From Fen-1258 sp041658245 (GTDB taxonomy: Bacteria > Bacteroidota > Ignavibacteria > Ignavibacteriales > Melioribacteraceae): a DNA stretch of 64,000 nucleotides. The notes under the pieces are model-generated. The model saw nothing but the letters and a program-made list of their open reading frames with translations, had not been told where the DNA came from and did not search any database. Shown here piece by piece: positions 44,714-53,473 of this stretch. Numbering within the stretch: position 1 is the first letter of the stretch; the number at the start of each line of letters is the position of its first letter. The stretch lies in the NCBI GenBank assembly GCA_041658245.1, contig JBBAAM010000001.1, forward strand, positions 62,001-126,000, written 5' to 3'. The position numbers were made by a program, and so were the translations under genes.

Positions 44714-45502
44714 ATGACTTTACCATTATATCAAGTTGATGCATTCACTACAAAACTTTTTGGAGGTAATCCGGCTGCCGTTATTCCTCTTGAAAAATGG
44801 CTTGATGATTCAACTCTTCAAAATATTGCTGCAGAGAATAATTTATCCGAGACAGCATTTTTTCTAAAAGAAGGAGAGTTTTATAAAATTAGATGGATGA
44901 CGCCGGTGAATGAAGTTCCTTTATGCGGACACGCTACACTAGCCTCAGCATTTGTGATTTTTAATTTCATTGAAAAGAATACAAATAAAATAAAATTCAT
45001 GTCGAAGAGCGGGGAACTAATTGTTGAAAAAAATGGAGAGATGCTGACACTCGACTTTCCATCACATAAACCGACACCAATCAGAATTACCGACACAATT
45101 AAAAAATGTTTTGATAAGGAACTGCTCGAAGTTTTACAAAACGGATTTTATGTTCTCGCAGTTTTTGATTCCGAAGATTACATCCGAAACTTTCAACCTA
45201 ATTTTGAACAGATAAAACAAATTCATCCTCATGCTGTAATAATTTCATCAATAGGAAAAGAAGCAGATTTTGTCTCGCGCATGTTTGCCCCAAATGAAGG
45301 CATTAACGAAGATCCTGTTACCGGCTCATCACATACTGTTCTTATCCCATATTGGGCTGAAAAATTGGGTAAGAAAAATTTTCGTGCACTTCAAGTATCC
45401 AAAAGAGAAGGAGAACTTTTTTGTGAAGACCTTGGAAAACGGGTCAAAATCTCAGGCAGAGTTGTGCTCTATTCCACAGGGAATATATTTTTGAGTTTAT
45501 AA
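44714..45502 (+). CDS. PhzF family isomerase
   Basis: A 262-residue protein of the PhzF/diaminopimelate epimerase-like fold. VDAFTTKLFGGNPAAVIPL, the catalytic Glu in NNLSETAFF, PLCGHATLASAFV and DPVTGSSH are all family marks. Most members outside phenazine operons have unknown substrates, and nothing here suggests phenazine synthesis. I start at ATG 44714, which has AAGGAG before it; the frame opens earlier at 44681 inside the hexamer tract. Confidence 0.9.
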   Translation: MTLPLYQVDAFTTKLFGGNPAAVIPLEKWLDDSTLQNIAAENNLSETAFFLKEGEFYKIRWMTPVNEVPLCGHATLASAFVIFNFIEKNTNKIKFMSKSGELIVEKNGEMLTLDFPSHKPTPIRITDTIKKCFDKELLEVLQNGFYVLAVFDSEDYIRNFQPNFEQIKQIHPHAVIISSIGKEADFVSRMFAPNEGINEDPVTGSSHTVLIPYWAEKLGKKNFRALQVSKREGELFCEDLGKRVKISGRVVLYSTGNIFLSL

Positions 45503-45596
45503 TTCAGATTATTTCCTGCATATTAGCTCTGCAAATTGAGGATTTTTAATGTTTACCGGTTTCTCTCTCAAATTATTCACATAAAAAATAGTCTGT

Positions 45597-47069
45597 ATGA
45601 AAATTTTTCGCAGCTTAATAGTTTTCATGGTATTGTTGTCCGTTGTCTCGTGCGATGCGCCCAAACTTAATCCATTGGATCCGGCTAATCCAGACTCCAA
45701 ACTAGGACAGCTTAATGGATTTGTTAAAACACAGGCAATTCCTCAACAATCAATTGCGGGCGTAAAAGTGATTTGGAAAAATCAAAATATCTTAGCCATA
45801 ACCGCAGTTGATGGCAGCTATAAATTTGAAGACCTAATTATGAACGATGGCTGGATTTATTTCGAAAAAGAAAATTATCATAAAGACTCGCTTTATCTGC
45901 AATGGAATAATGTGAAGATAAAAAGCGCCCCGGAAAAACTATTAAACTATATGTATGCAACACTCGATGGTTTTGTGTACGATCCTTTACCGAATCGTCA
46001 ACCAATTTCCGGAGTAAATGTTACATGGAAAAATCAGAACTATGTTACACAAACCGATGCGAACGGGTCTTATAAGTTTTTTGATTTGGCACTCAATGAT
46101 GGTTGGTTACTTTTTGATAAAGACGGGTTATACAGGGATTCTCTTTTTGTGATATGGAATAATGAAAAAAATAAACATATGGGCGACAAAACGCTGGGAT
46201 ACAAGTATGTGAAAATCGAAGGTTATGTTAAAAGCAATGCTGGCAAAAAGGAAATTGCAGGCGTAAAAGTTTTATGGCAGAATCAGAATATTATAATGGA
46301 AACAAATTCAGCCGGCTACTATTCATTTAATAATATTTCACAAAACAGCGGTTGGTTGTTTTTTGATAAAGAAGGATATTTTAAGGATTCTGTTTTTGTA
46401 GCGCTGAGTAATCAAAAATCAAAACTTGTTGATGACAAATTTCTAAGCGTTATTCCAAAGCTGGATAATTTGGTAATTTACACAAGTGTTGAGAACCGAT
46501 ATCCTGATGACCAGAGATATACCTTGTTTGTTCAAGCATCAATCACAGATGTTGAGAATAATATAGACAGCGTTAATGTACGCAGCACGGCATTAAATTT
46601 TAATAAACAATTAAAATATAATCCTCAAACTCGTTTTTATGAACTTAGCTATCCATATGGCGTAAAAAATAGTTCTCCTTCAATAGATGATGCGATCGGA
46701 AAAATTTTTGATATAATAGTAAGAAACCGACCTGGCAAAACTTTTTCTGTAGGCACTTCAACAATAAAGAGAATCATCAAACAAGAAATTTTATTTGATT
46801 CACCCGCAAACGGAATTACAGTTGGACCTAAACCGGTTTGCAGATGGAACAGATTTTTACCGGGATTTAATTTTAAGTATATGATCCAAATTTATACCGA
46901 TGAAACAATTCCGCAATTGAAGTGGGAAAAGCAAAATATTTCTAAAGATGATATTGAAGCTATACCCGAAATCACTCTGCCCGCAGGAGATTATTATTGG
47001 GTGATATGGTGTATTGATGATTCTCAAAATAGAGCGCGCTCTAAACCGGCAACTTTTAATGTTCAATAA
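45597..47069 (+). CDS. Lipoprotein with three carboxypeptidase-regulatory-like repeats
   Basis: A 490-residue lipoprotein (signal ending SVVSCDAP). Three repeats of about 83 residues follow at roughly 38-290. Each contains GVxVxWxNQN, a Gly-Ser/Tyr-Tyr-x-Phe strand and NDGWxxFxKxxxxxDSLxxxWN. They look like carboxypeptidase-regulatory/transthyretin-type sandwiches. The C-terminal 190 residues are beta-rich and end in a fibronectin-like strand set (PAGDYYWVIWCIDDSQN). No catalytic motif is visible. It heads the run that contains the sigma-54 activator and the Ser/Thr kinase, and could be the surface component or client of that system. Confidence 0.78.
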   Translation: MKIFRSLIVFMVLLSVVSCDAPKLNPLDPANPDSKLGQLNGFVKTQAIPQQSIAGVKVIWKNQNILAITAVDGSYKFEDLIMNDGWIYFEKENYHKDSLYLQWNNVKIKSAPEKLLNYMYATLDGFVYDPLPNRQPISGVNVTWKNQNYVTQTDANGSYKFFDLALNDGWLLFDKDGLYRDSLFVIWNNEKNKHMGDKTLGYKYVKIEGYVKSNAGKKEIAGVKVLWQNQNIIMETNSAGYYSFNNISQNSGWLFFDKEGYFKDSVFVALSNQKSKLVDDKFLSVIPKLDNLVIYTSVENRYPDDQRYTLFVQASITDVENNIDSVNVRSTALNFNKQLKYNPQTRFYELSYPYGVKNSSPSIDDAIGKIFDIIVRNRPGKTFSVGTSTIKRIIKQEILFDSPANGITVGPKPVCRWNRFLPGFNFKYMIQIYTDETIPQLKWEKQNISKDDIEAIPEITLPAGDYYWVIWCIDDSQNRARSKPATFNVQ

Positions 47070-47090
47070 AAGGATTTTTTTTAGAAGCTG

Positions 47091-48581
47091 ATGACAACTT
47101 TCTTTACAAATAATATTAATCACATCAAGAACTTATCGAAAGATGAATTCGAATCTCTTTATGAGTTCAGCCAAATTCTTAATTCGGCCACTAAGCAGGA
47201 ATTATTGATTGAAGACGCAATTGATATTGTGATAAATGTTATTAATGCGGAACGAGGATTATTTGTAAAGTATGATGAAACAAATGATAACTTTTCTATA
47301 ATCACCGCAAGGAAAATTTCGAATGAGAGTATTACAGATCTGCATGAATTCTCTTCCGGCATATTGCAAAAAGTTATCAAAGAAAAGAAACCGCTTCTCT
47401 ATCATGATGTAATGAGCGATCCCCATCTTTCGCAATTTGAGAGCGTACAAATTCAACGGATCAAATCTGTAATTGGTGTTCCAATTGTCCGCGATGAAAA
47501 AGTGTGGGGAGTAATTGTTGCCGATAGCCAGCTTGACCGCCGTGAATTTACTGAAGAAAATCTTTTATTCTTGAGCTTCTTCTCAAATTTGGTTTCGCTT
47601 GCATTAGAGCGGATAATAAAATTAGAAGAATTAGAAAAAGAGAATCAAATTCTTGCTAATCGACTTCAATCATATTTTGAAATCCCGGAAATGATTGGTG
47701 ACAGCCCCGTGGTACATAACCTCTCACAAATTCTTTATAAAGTAGCACTGACAGACGCAACAGTATTAATTACAGGGGAGAGCGGAACAGGAAAGGAAAT
47801 TGCGGCAAAAGCTATTCATCAGCTTAGCAAAAGAAAAGACAAACCATTCCTTGCGCAATTCTGTGGCTCAATTCCGGATAATCTTCTTGAGAGCGAATTA
47901 TTTGGATACAAAAAAGGAGCATTTACAGGCGCTAATACTGACAAACAAGGATTACTGGAAGCTTGCGATGGCGGAACGTTTTTCTTGGATGAGATAGCAG
48001 ATATTTCTACAGCGCTTCAAGCAAAATTATTGCGTGTTCTTGAAAATAGAGAAATAATTCGGCTTGGTGATGTTAAGGTCAGAAAAATTGATGCTAGAAT
48101 AATAACAGCCACGAACAAAGATTTACAATCATTGGTAAAAGAAGGAGTCTTTCGCGAAGATTTATTTTATAGATTAAATGTTTTTCCAATACGCGTTCCA
48201 CCTCTGCGAGAAAGAAGAACCGATATACCTTTGCTCGTCAGTCATTTTATTAAGAAGATGGGCAAGAAAGATATGGCAATAGATTCAGCGGCTATGAAAA
48301 AATTAGAAAGCTATTATTGGCCCGGGAACATTCGGCAATTAATAAATGTAATTCATCGCGCACTAATTCTTTGCGAAGGGAATAAATTACATGCGGAACA
48401 TATTATACTTGAAGATGCAGCGGTCACAGAAAATTTTCAAGGCACTTTACAAGAATTTGAAATGCTGCTTTTGAAAAAACGCTTGGAAGAGTTAAACGGA
48501 AACAGAACACTTACGGCTAAGTCGCTTGATGTTTCCGTAAGATGGATACAACTCAAATTGAAAGAAATGGGAGAACAGTAG
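47091..48581 (+). CDS. Sigma-54-dependent activator with GAF sensor
   Basis: A 496-residue transcriptional activator. A GAF domain covers about residues 20-175, followed by the AAA+ domain with Walker A GESGTGKE at 229-236, the sigma-54 contact loop GAFTGA at 276-281 and GGTFFLDEIAD as Walker B. A Fis-type helix-turn-helix closes the protein (NRTLTAKSLDVSVRWIQLKL). It has no receiver domain, so control comes from the GAF ligand or from a partner. The Ser/Thr kinase gene begins one base after its stop, so phosphorylation by that kinase is plausible but unproven. Sigma-54 itself is at 17988. Confidence 0.93.
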   Translation: MTTFFTNNINHIKNLSKDEFESLYEFSQILNSATKQELLIEDAIDIVINVINAERGLFVKYDETNDNFSIITARKISNESITDLHEFSSGILQKVIKEKKPLLYHDVMSDPHLSQFESVQIQRIKSVIGVPIVRDEKVWGVIVADSQLDRREFTEENLLFLSFFSNLVSLALERIIKLEELEKENQILANRLQSYFEIPEMIGDSPVVHNLSQILYKVALTDATVLITGESGTGKEIAAKAIHQLSKRKDKPFLAQFCGSIPDNLLESELFGYKKGAFTGANTDKQGLLEACDGGTFFLDEIADISTALQAKLLRVLENREIIRLGDVKVRKIDARIITATNKDLQSLVKEGVFREDLFYRLNVFPIRVPPLRERRTDIPLLVSHFIKKMGKKDMAIDSAAMKKLESYYWPGNIRQLINVIHRALILCEGNKLHAEHIILEDAAVTENFQGTLQEFEMLLLKKRLEELNGNRTLTAKSLDVSVRWIQLKLKEMGEQ

Positions 48582-48582
48582 A

Positions 48583-50166
48583 ATGTCCGCACTCTCTACT
48601 GAAATATTATTTGAGAAGTTTCAAATTATTGAAGTGTTAAAGAAAGACGAACACGCGGCGGTATTTCTTGCCAACCATATTTATCTCAATAAAAAAATTA
48701 TTCTCAAAGTTCTTAATACACAAAAAATTCACGATCCATCACTTGTTGAAAGATTTAAGCGCGAAGCAAAGATTTTAGCAAAGCTCGATCATCCGAATAT
48801 TATCAAAGTGCTTGATTTTGGACTGAGCAAAGAGTTTTTCTACATCTCTTTTGAATATATTGAAGGCGAATCACTTCGAAATGTTTTCAAAACAAAAACT
48901 CTTACCCAAGAACAAAAAGAACATTTGATGATTCAGCTTTTAAAGGGATTGGATTACGCACACGTTAATCAAATTATACATCGCGATATAAAACCGGAAA
49001 ATATTTTTATTGATAAAAACCTCAACGTAAAATTAGGTGATTTTGGTCTGGCGCTTTCTGCGGAAGATAATTTTGTAACCAATCCATATTCGATTGTAGG
49101 CACTCCAAGTTATATGAGCCCCGAACAAGTGCGCGGCGCAAAACTTACAGCACAAAGCGATCTATTTTCTTTAGGGGTTGTTCTTACAGAATTGTTTACT
49201 GGGCAAAACCCATTCTTAAAAGAAAATGTTAGTCTTACACTCAATGAAATTAATAGTTATGATGAAAACTCTCTTGAAGGAAAGTTATTAGGCGTTCCGG
49301 AAAATATAAAAGAGATCCTTCTTGTTCTGCTTAAGAAAAATATAAATCAGCGGTATGAATCAGCCGGAGAGATTTTAGAAGAGTTAAATATACAAGTAGA
49401 TCAGCCAACGATAGTAGTTAATAATATAGATGCTGAAGGAAGAAAGTCAAAACTCGCTTGGATATTTCTTTCAGTAATAGCACTTGTTGTAATTGGTATT
49501 GTTGTTATTCGAATAATCAATGAACAAAAACAAAACTCTGCTCAAATCCCAATTGGTAATGATTCAACTCTGCTCAAGAATGATTCACACCAGCAAAACA
49601 ATCTAACAAAAGATCAAGTTGATTTGAAAAATTTATCCAAGCCACTTATAGATAATAGCAAAAAAGATTCATCACAAAATCAAAATGTTTCTCAGCAAAA
49701 AGAAACACCAAAACAAAATGAACCTCTTGGTTTAGGCGGATTGTTTATTGATTGTCGCCCATGGGCAGAAATTTATATTAATGGGGAAAGATATGACAAT
49801 GCTCCTTTTGTTAGACCTCTTTCACTTCCTGCGGGAGAATATAATGTCAAGTTTGTACATCCTGATTATCCATTCTATACACAAAATGTTTACATTATTG
49901 TAGGTCAAGTAACACAACTTCAAATAAATCTAGAATCTGTAACAATGGGATTTATAAATTGCGCTGTTTATCCGCCTGTCGGAGATATTTATATTAACGG
50001 AAACTCTAAAGCACAATTACCGATGAAAACAAACGATTGGATAAAAATTTCACCTGGACCAATTCGCTTGGTAATTAAAAACTCTAATTTTCAGGATATT
50101 GATACTTCATTTATTATTAAGGCACGAGATACACTGAGACTTCCATTTAAATTTAGGAATAAATAA
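48583..50166 (+). CDS. Ser/Thr protein kinase with transmembrane segment and two PEGA domains
   Basis: A 527-residue Hanks-type kinase. The cytoplasmic kinase domain (about 10-265) has Lys42 in ILKVL, HRDIKPEN at 133-140, DFG at 153-155 and SPEQ at 179-182. The glycine-rich loop is unusual: the region VLKKDEHAAVFLA has no glycine. One membrane helix lies near 290-310, then a Gln/Asn/Lys-rich linker and two PEGA-type beta domains (FIDCRPWAEIYINGERYDNAPF and FINCAVYPPVGDIYINGNS) outside the membrane. It is translationally linked to the sigma-54 activator and followed nine bases later by the kelch gene. Confidence 0.93.
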   Translation: MSALSTEILFEKFQIIEVLKKDEHAAVFLANHIYLNKKIILKVLNTQKIHDPSLVERFKREAKILAKLDHPNIIKVLDFGLSKEFFYISFEYIEGESLRNVFKTKTLTQEQKEHLMIQLLKGLDYAHVNQIIHRDIKPENIFIDKNLNVKLGDFGLALSAEDNFVTNPYSIVGTPSYMSPEQVRGAKLTAQSDLFSLGVVLTELFTGQNPFLKENVSLTLNEINSYDENSLEGKLLGVPENIKEILLVLLKKNINQRYESAGEILEELNIQVDQPTIVVNNIDAEGRKSKLAWIFLSVIALVVIGIVVIRIINEQKQNSAQIPIGNDSTLLKNDSHQQNNLTKDQVDLKNLSKPLIDNSKKDSSQNQNVSQQKETPKQNEPLGLGGLFIDCRPWAEIYINGERYDNAPFVRPLSLPAGEYNVKFVHPDYPFYTQNVYIIVGQVTQLQINLESVTMGFINCAVYPPVGDIYINGNSKAQLPMKTNDWIKISPGPIRLVIKNSNFQDIDTSFIIKARDTLRLPFKFRNK

Positions 50167-50175
50167 TTTAAATCA

Positions 50176-51471
50176 ATGAAAAAATTATTAACAATATCAT
50201 TATTACTTCTTTTGTTCTCTCCAATTCATGCGCAGTTAAAATGGAGAATAGTTGGTACTATGCCGTTTCCTGTTTACGGCGGGCAAGTAGTTTTTGATAT
50301 TGCTTCCCTTGGCAACAAAATTTATATACTAGGTGGATATTCGGAAGATCTTCAACGTGAAGTTGATTGGATCCAGGAATATGATGTGGTTCAAAATTCA
50401 TGGAGTAGAGTTGGCAACATGAAACAAATCAGAAAAGATTTTGTTGCCGATACATGGAAAAATAATATTATGTATTACGGAGGCGTTGTTGAAGCATCTA
50501 CTGATAAATACACAATCGAATCATGGGATTTTAAACTTACAGCATCACCAGCCATAGTTTTTAATCGCGAACCTAATTTTGGGCGATCGTTATCAACCGG
50601 CCACATAATAGGAGATAAGTTTTATATTATCGGCGGGGATTCATTAAATGCAGGCGGATCTCCGGAGTTTCCATATATAGCAGAATATAATTTGCTTACA
50701 AAGCAAATGTCGGTGATTGCAAAAATTAACTCCACAAGAGATAAACCACGGCAACACATGTCGTTCATTGTAGGAGACAACATTTATATTTTCGGCGGTG
50801 TTTTTAATGGAGTGAATAGATCAATTAGAAAATTTAATATACCGTTACGAACTTTTTCCGATCCAACACAAAAACTGATTGCTGCAAGAGCAGGTGGTGC
50901 CGCGGTATATAATCCGATCACCCAGAAAGGGTTTATCATTGGCGGATATAATGAAACTGATAAAGCGCTTAATTCAGTTGAAGAAGTTACTATTTTACCA
51001 GGAGGAGAGCTTAAAATTATATCTTCTACTCCCTTAAATTATTCAAGAACAAATTTAATGGCTGTTAATTATAAAGGAACTGTAGCGGTGTTTGGCGGAA
51101 AAGATGCAAGCGGAAAAGTTGTTCCGTATGTAGAAATCTCAGAAAACACTACCGACGTTGAGTCTGAAACATTAATGCCAAATGAATTTTACCTCAGCCA
51201 AAATTATCCGAATCCATTTAATCCTGAGACTATTATTAGTTATCAGTTAGCAAGGGGAAGTTTTGTTACGTTAAAGATTTATGATTCAATCGGCAGAGAA
51301 ATAGAAACTCTTGTAAATGAATATCAGCAGCCGGGAGTATATAATTCTCACTTCTCCATTCTAAACCTGCCTGCCGGTAGGCATGGCTCTCAATTGCCTT
51401 CAGGAGTTTATCTTTATCGTTTAACAGCCGGTAATTATTCTTCAACTAAAAAAATGCTTCTTCTTAAATGA
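50176..51471 (+). CDS. Exported kelch-repeat propeller with type IX sorting domain
   Basis: A 431-residue exported protein: signal peptide (about 1-19), kelch-type beta-propeller with repeats such as NKIYILGGYSEDLQ, DKFYIIGGD, DNIYIFGGVFNG and GFIIGGYNETDKALNSVEEV, and a C-terminal type IX secretion sorting domain (FYLSQNYPNPFNPETIISYQL to the C-terminus). It is therefore delivered to the cell surface. The sorting domain carries an extra stretch, PAGRHGSQL, before SGVYLYRL, encoded by a short palindromic element. Its place in the kinase run suggests an output or ligand-binding part of the same system. Confidence 0.88.
   Translation: MKKLLTISLLLLLFSPIHAQLKWRIVGTMPFPVYGGQVVFDIASLGNKIYILGGYSEDLQREVDWIQEYDVVQNSWSRVGNMKQIRKDFVADTWKNNIMYYGGVVEASTDKYTIESWDFKLTASPAIVFNREPNFGRSLSTGHIIGDKFYIIGGDSLNAGGSPEFPYIAEYNLLTKQMSVIAKINSTRDKPRQHMSFIVGDNIYIFGGVFNGVNRSIRKFNIPLRTFSDPTQKLIAARAGGAAVYNPITQKGFIIGGYNETDKALNSVEEVTILPGGELKIISSTPLNYSRTNLMAVNYKGTVAVFGGKDASGKVVPYVEISENTTDVESETLMPNEFYLSQNYPNPFNPETIISYQLARGSFVTLKIYDSIGREIETLVNEYQQPGVYNSHFSILNLPAGRHGSQLPSGVYLYRLTAGNYSSTKKMLLLK
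51366..51386. repeat. Short palindromic element inside a coding region, copy 2
   Basis: CCTGCC followed by a near-palindrome (GCCTGCCGGTAGGC) lies in frame in the T9SS domain and encodes LPAGRHG. Relatives of this domain normally run from NLP to SGVY without it. Confidence 0.65.
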
Positions 51472-52289
51472 TGAAAAGAAAATTATTGATTATAATTCTG
51501 TTAATTGGGGCATCGTATACTTTCGCACAAGAAGTATCGTATCGAAAAGTAAAACAGGTGTATGAAAAATTCGAGTACGAAAATGTAATTAAATTATCAG
51601 ACCAATTAATAGAGCAGGGAGGGGTTAGTGATTCTTTAATGATTGATATTTATATAATGCGGGCAAATACATTTTTTTTAAGAGAAGATGATATAGCAAC
51701 AAGAAAAAGCTTTGAAAATATTTTAATGATCAAAAAAAAATATATCCCAGATCCATCAAATATATCTCCAAAATTAATATCAATCTTTAACGAAGTTAAA
51801 ACAGAATATTTGCGGCAACATACGGATGTAGTACAAACGCAAGATTCAACACATAGAAAACCGGAAATAAAAATTATAGATCCAAGTACTATGAAAAATG
51901 CTATTGTGCAGAATATATTACTTCCGGGACTTGGGCAATTATATATTGGTAACAACACAAAAGGATGGTTAACAACATCGGTTTCAACTTTAAGCTTAGG
52001 CGCTATGATTTATTCGGTACTGAATACAAAAAAGAAAGAAGATGCTTATTTGAATGAACCAGATAAATTATTAATTCAACAAAAGTATGATGACTATAAT
52101 AAGTCTTATAAAATCAGAAATGTACTAATTATTTCGTATGTAGTTGTTTGGTTATACAGTCAGATTGATTTGCTATTTTTCTCAAATGGTGAACAGAATT
52201 CTAACGGAAAACTCTCCCAGTTATATAATTTTAGCCTCACACCCTCCCCGTTAAGCGCATTGCAAATAAATTTTCGAGTCCCACTATAG
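51468..52289 (+). CDS. DUF5683-like membrane protein, last gene of the kinase run
   Basis: A 273-residue exported or membrane protein. A signal-like segment at 3-20 is followed by a helical tetratricopeptide-like part (YEKFEYENVIKLSDQLIEQ, RANTFFLREDD). From about residue 140 it carries the pattern ILLPGLGQLYIGNNTKGWL, typical of DUF5683-type membrane domains with two membrane helices. The start ATG overlaps the kelch stop by four bases, so translation is coupled. Function unknown. Confidence 0.72.
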   Translation: MMKRKLLIIILLIGASYTFAQEVSYRKVKQVYEKFEYENVIKLSDQLIEQGGVSDSLMIDIYIMRANTFFLREDDIATRKSFENILMIKKKYIPDPSNISPKLISIFNEVKTEYLRQHTDVVQTQDSTHRKPEIKIIDPSTMKNAIVQNILLPGLGQLYIGNNTKGWLTTSVSTLSLGAMIYSVLNTKKKEDAYLNEPDKLLIQQKYDDYNKSYKIRNVLIISYVVVWLYSQIDLLFFSNGEQNSNGKLSQLYNFSLTPSPLSALQINFRVPL

Positions 52290-52307
52290 CGTTTTTTTTA
52301 AGGCATA

Positions 52308-52360
52308 ATTTTCGTGAGTGGCGAATATTATTCGCACCCATATGTTTATTAGCATATTTC
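52308..52360. repeat. 53-base direct repeat, copy 1
   Basis: Identical to 52541-52593. Each copy contains two small hairpins: GCGAATA-T-TATTCGC and ATATG-loop-CATAT. Confidence 0.9.
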
Positions 52361-52540
52361 CTGTTTTCATTTTTGGGACACCCTAAAACCTGTTTCATTA
52401 TTCACTATTTAAGTTATTTTTCAATAATTTATTATAGTAACCAATAGTATTTTGAGACACCCATTTTTCCAACATCGTTTCCATAACTCTTTATTTTACA
52501 ATAAGTTATTTTTTCAATTTTTATGTGTGCGGAAAACAGG

Positions 52541-52593
52541 ATTTTCGTGAGTGGCGAATATTATTCGCACCCATATGTTTATTAGCATATTTC
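52541..52593. repeat. 53-base direct repeat, copy 2
   Basis: Perfect second copy of 52308-52360, 180 bases after the end of the first, in the same orientation. The intervening DNA contains no recognisable gene. Confidence 0.9.
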
Positions 52594-52749
52594 TTTCAAA
52601 TAAAATCATAAATAAACAGTGAAAAAAGCTATAAAACTGCTAAATTCAGCCATTTGGTTATTAGATCATTCTAATTCTGTTAATATTTTCTTGGCACTCA
52701 TCTTGATTTCCTTTATGCACACACACAATAAGGCTCCGTCCTTAAGATT

Positions 52750-52784
52750 GGCGAAGGGTAAAAGTTTAAAAGATGTCCTTCGCC
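52750..52784 (+). terminator. Hairpin with GGCGAAGG arms, possible terminator
   Basis: GGCGAAGG and CCTTCGCC arms around a 19-base loop, followed by TTTCCTTTTTT. The T run suits a terminator, but no gene ends nearby and the loop is long, so it may be a repeat element. Confidence 0.4.
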
Positions 52785-53105
52785 TTTCCTTTTTTAAACC
52801 ACTACTTAATATTAATCTGGAGATAATGGGATTCAGTTAATTCCATTTTCTGATTATCCTATTTCTATATATTACTATCGAATCATTTTGAAAAGATTAT
52901 CTCCATCGCAATCGAGCAGATTATTTTATCATAAGTATTAATGAATGGTTCTAGCAATCTGTATTGTCCAAATCATGTATTAGATTTTTAATAATTAATA
53001 CTAATTAAAAAACTCAATACTCTTGTAAGTGTAAATTAGTTTTCTATTAAAGCTAGAATTCATATATTAACTACCCGAAATGAGTTTTTATAACAAAAAA
53101 AGTCT

Positions 53106-53471
53106 ATGGATTTTAAATCTGATAAAATCGGCGAAATTGCGGTTGTTCATGTTTATTTGAATAGGGCCACTCTTGTAAAAGCTGTAAAGTTTAAAGAATT
53201 TGTTAGCGAAATTATTAACAAGGGCGCGACCAAAATTATCGTTGATCTAAGCGTAAGCGAATACGTTGACTCAACTTTTCTGGGCGCGATGGTTGCATTG
53301 CTCAAGAAAGTTAATTCTATTAATGGCGACTTACGGTTAGTTTATAATAAAGAAATGCCCTCATTAGTTTTTGTTTTAACACGGATGGATAAAGTATTCA
53401 AAGTTTTTCCGATACTGGACGAAGCTATAGATAGTTTTGAAGACGGAAGACCCAAATTAACTTGGAAATAA
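53106..53471 (+). CDS. STAS-domain anti-sigma factor antagonist
   Basis: A 121-residue single STAS domain of the SpoIIAA/RsbV type. The phosphorylation site is Ser56 in EYVDSTFLGAMV. It aligns without gaps over the first 60 residues with the STAS protein at 58965, whose Ser is also residue 56, and both share (L/V)xRATL near residue 20. Unphosphorylated forms bind an anti-sigma kinase and free a sigma factor or other target. PP2C phosphatases that could activate it are at 6751 and 59384. No RsbW-like kinase is encoded in the window. It converges with the U32 gene. Confidence 0.9.
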   Translation: MDFKSDKIGEIAVVHVYLNRATLVKAVKFKEFVSEIINKGATKIIVDLSVSEYVDSTFLGAMVALLKKVNSINGDLRLVYNKEMPSLVFVLTRMDKVFKVFPILDEAIDSFEDGRPKLTWK

Positions 53472-53473
53472 TT

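Larger units (their letters stand above)
52290..53105. other. Long intergenic stretch with direct repeats and hairpins
   Basis: It holds two identical 53-base repeats (52308 and 52541), a pair of related short blocks (TTTTGGGACACCC and TTTTGAGACACCC), a GGCGAAGG hairpin at 52750, and on the minus strand a 27-codon frame between the repeats that I do not consider a gene. A weak 73-codon GTG frame at 52619 overlaps the hairpin and is probably chance. I recognise no RNA gene. Confidence 0.6.

Noticed and set aside
52691..52707. Sigma-54-like promoter (TTGGCAC, spacing of 12, TTGAT)
   Set aside because: The -12 element lacks the invariant C, and the nearest downstream gene start is about 400 bases away.
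52619..52840. 73-codon GTG frame
   Set aside because: It crosses the GGCGAAGG hairpin, has no ribosome site and no recognisable protein pattern.
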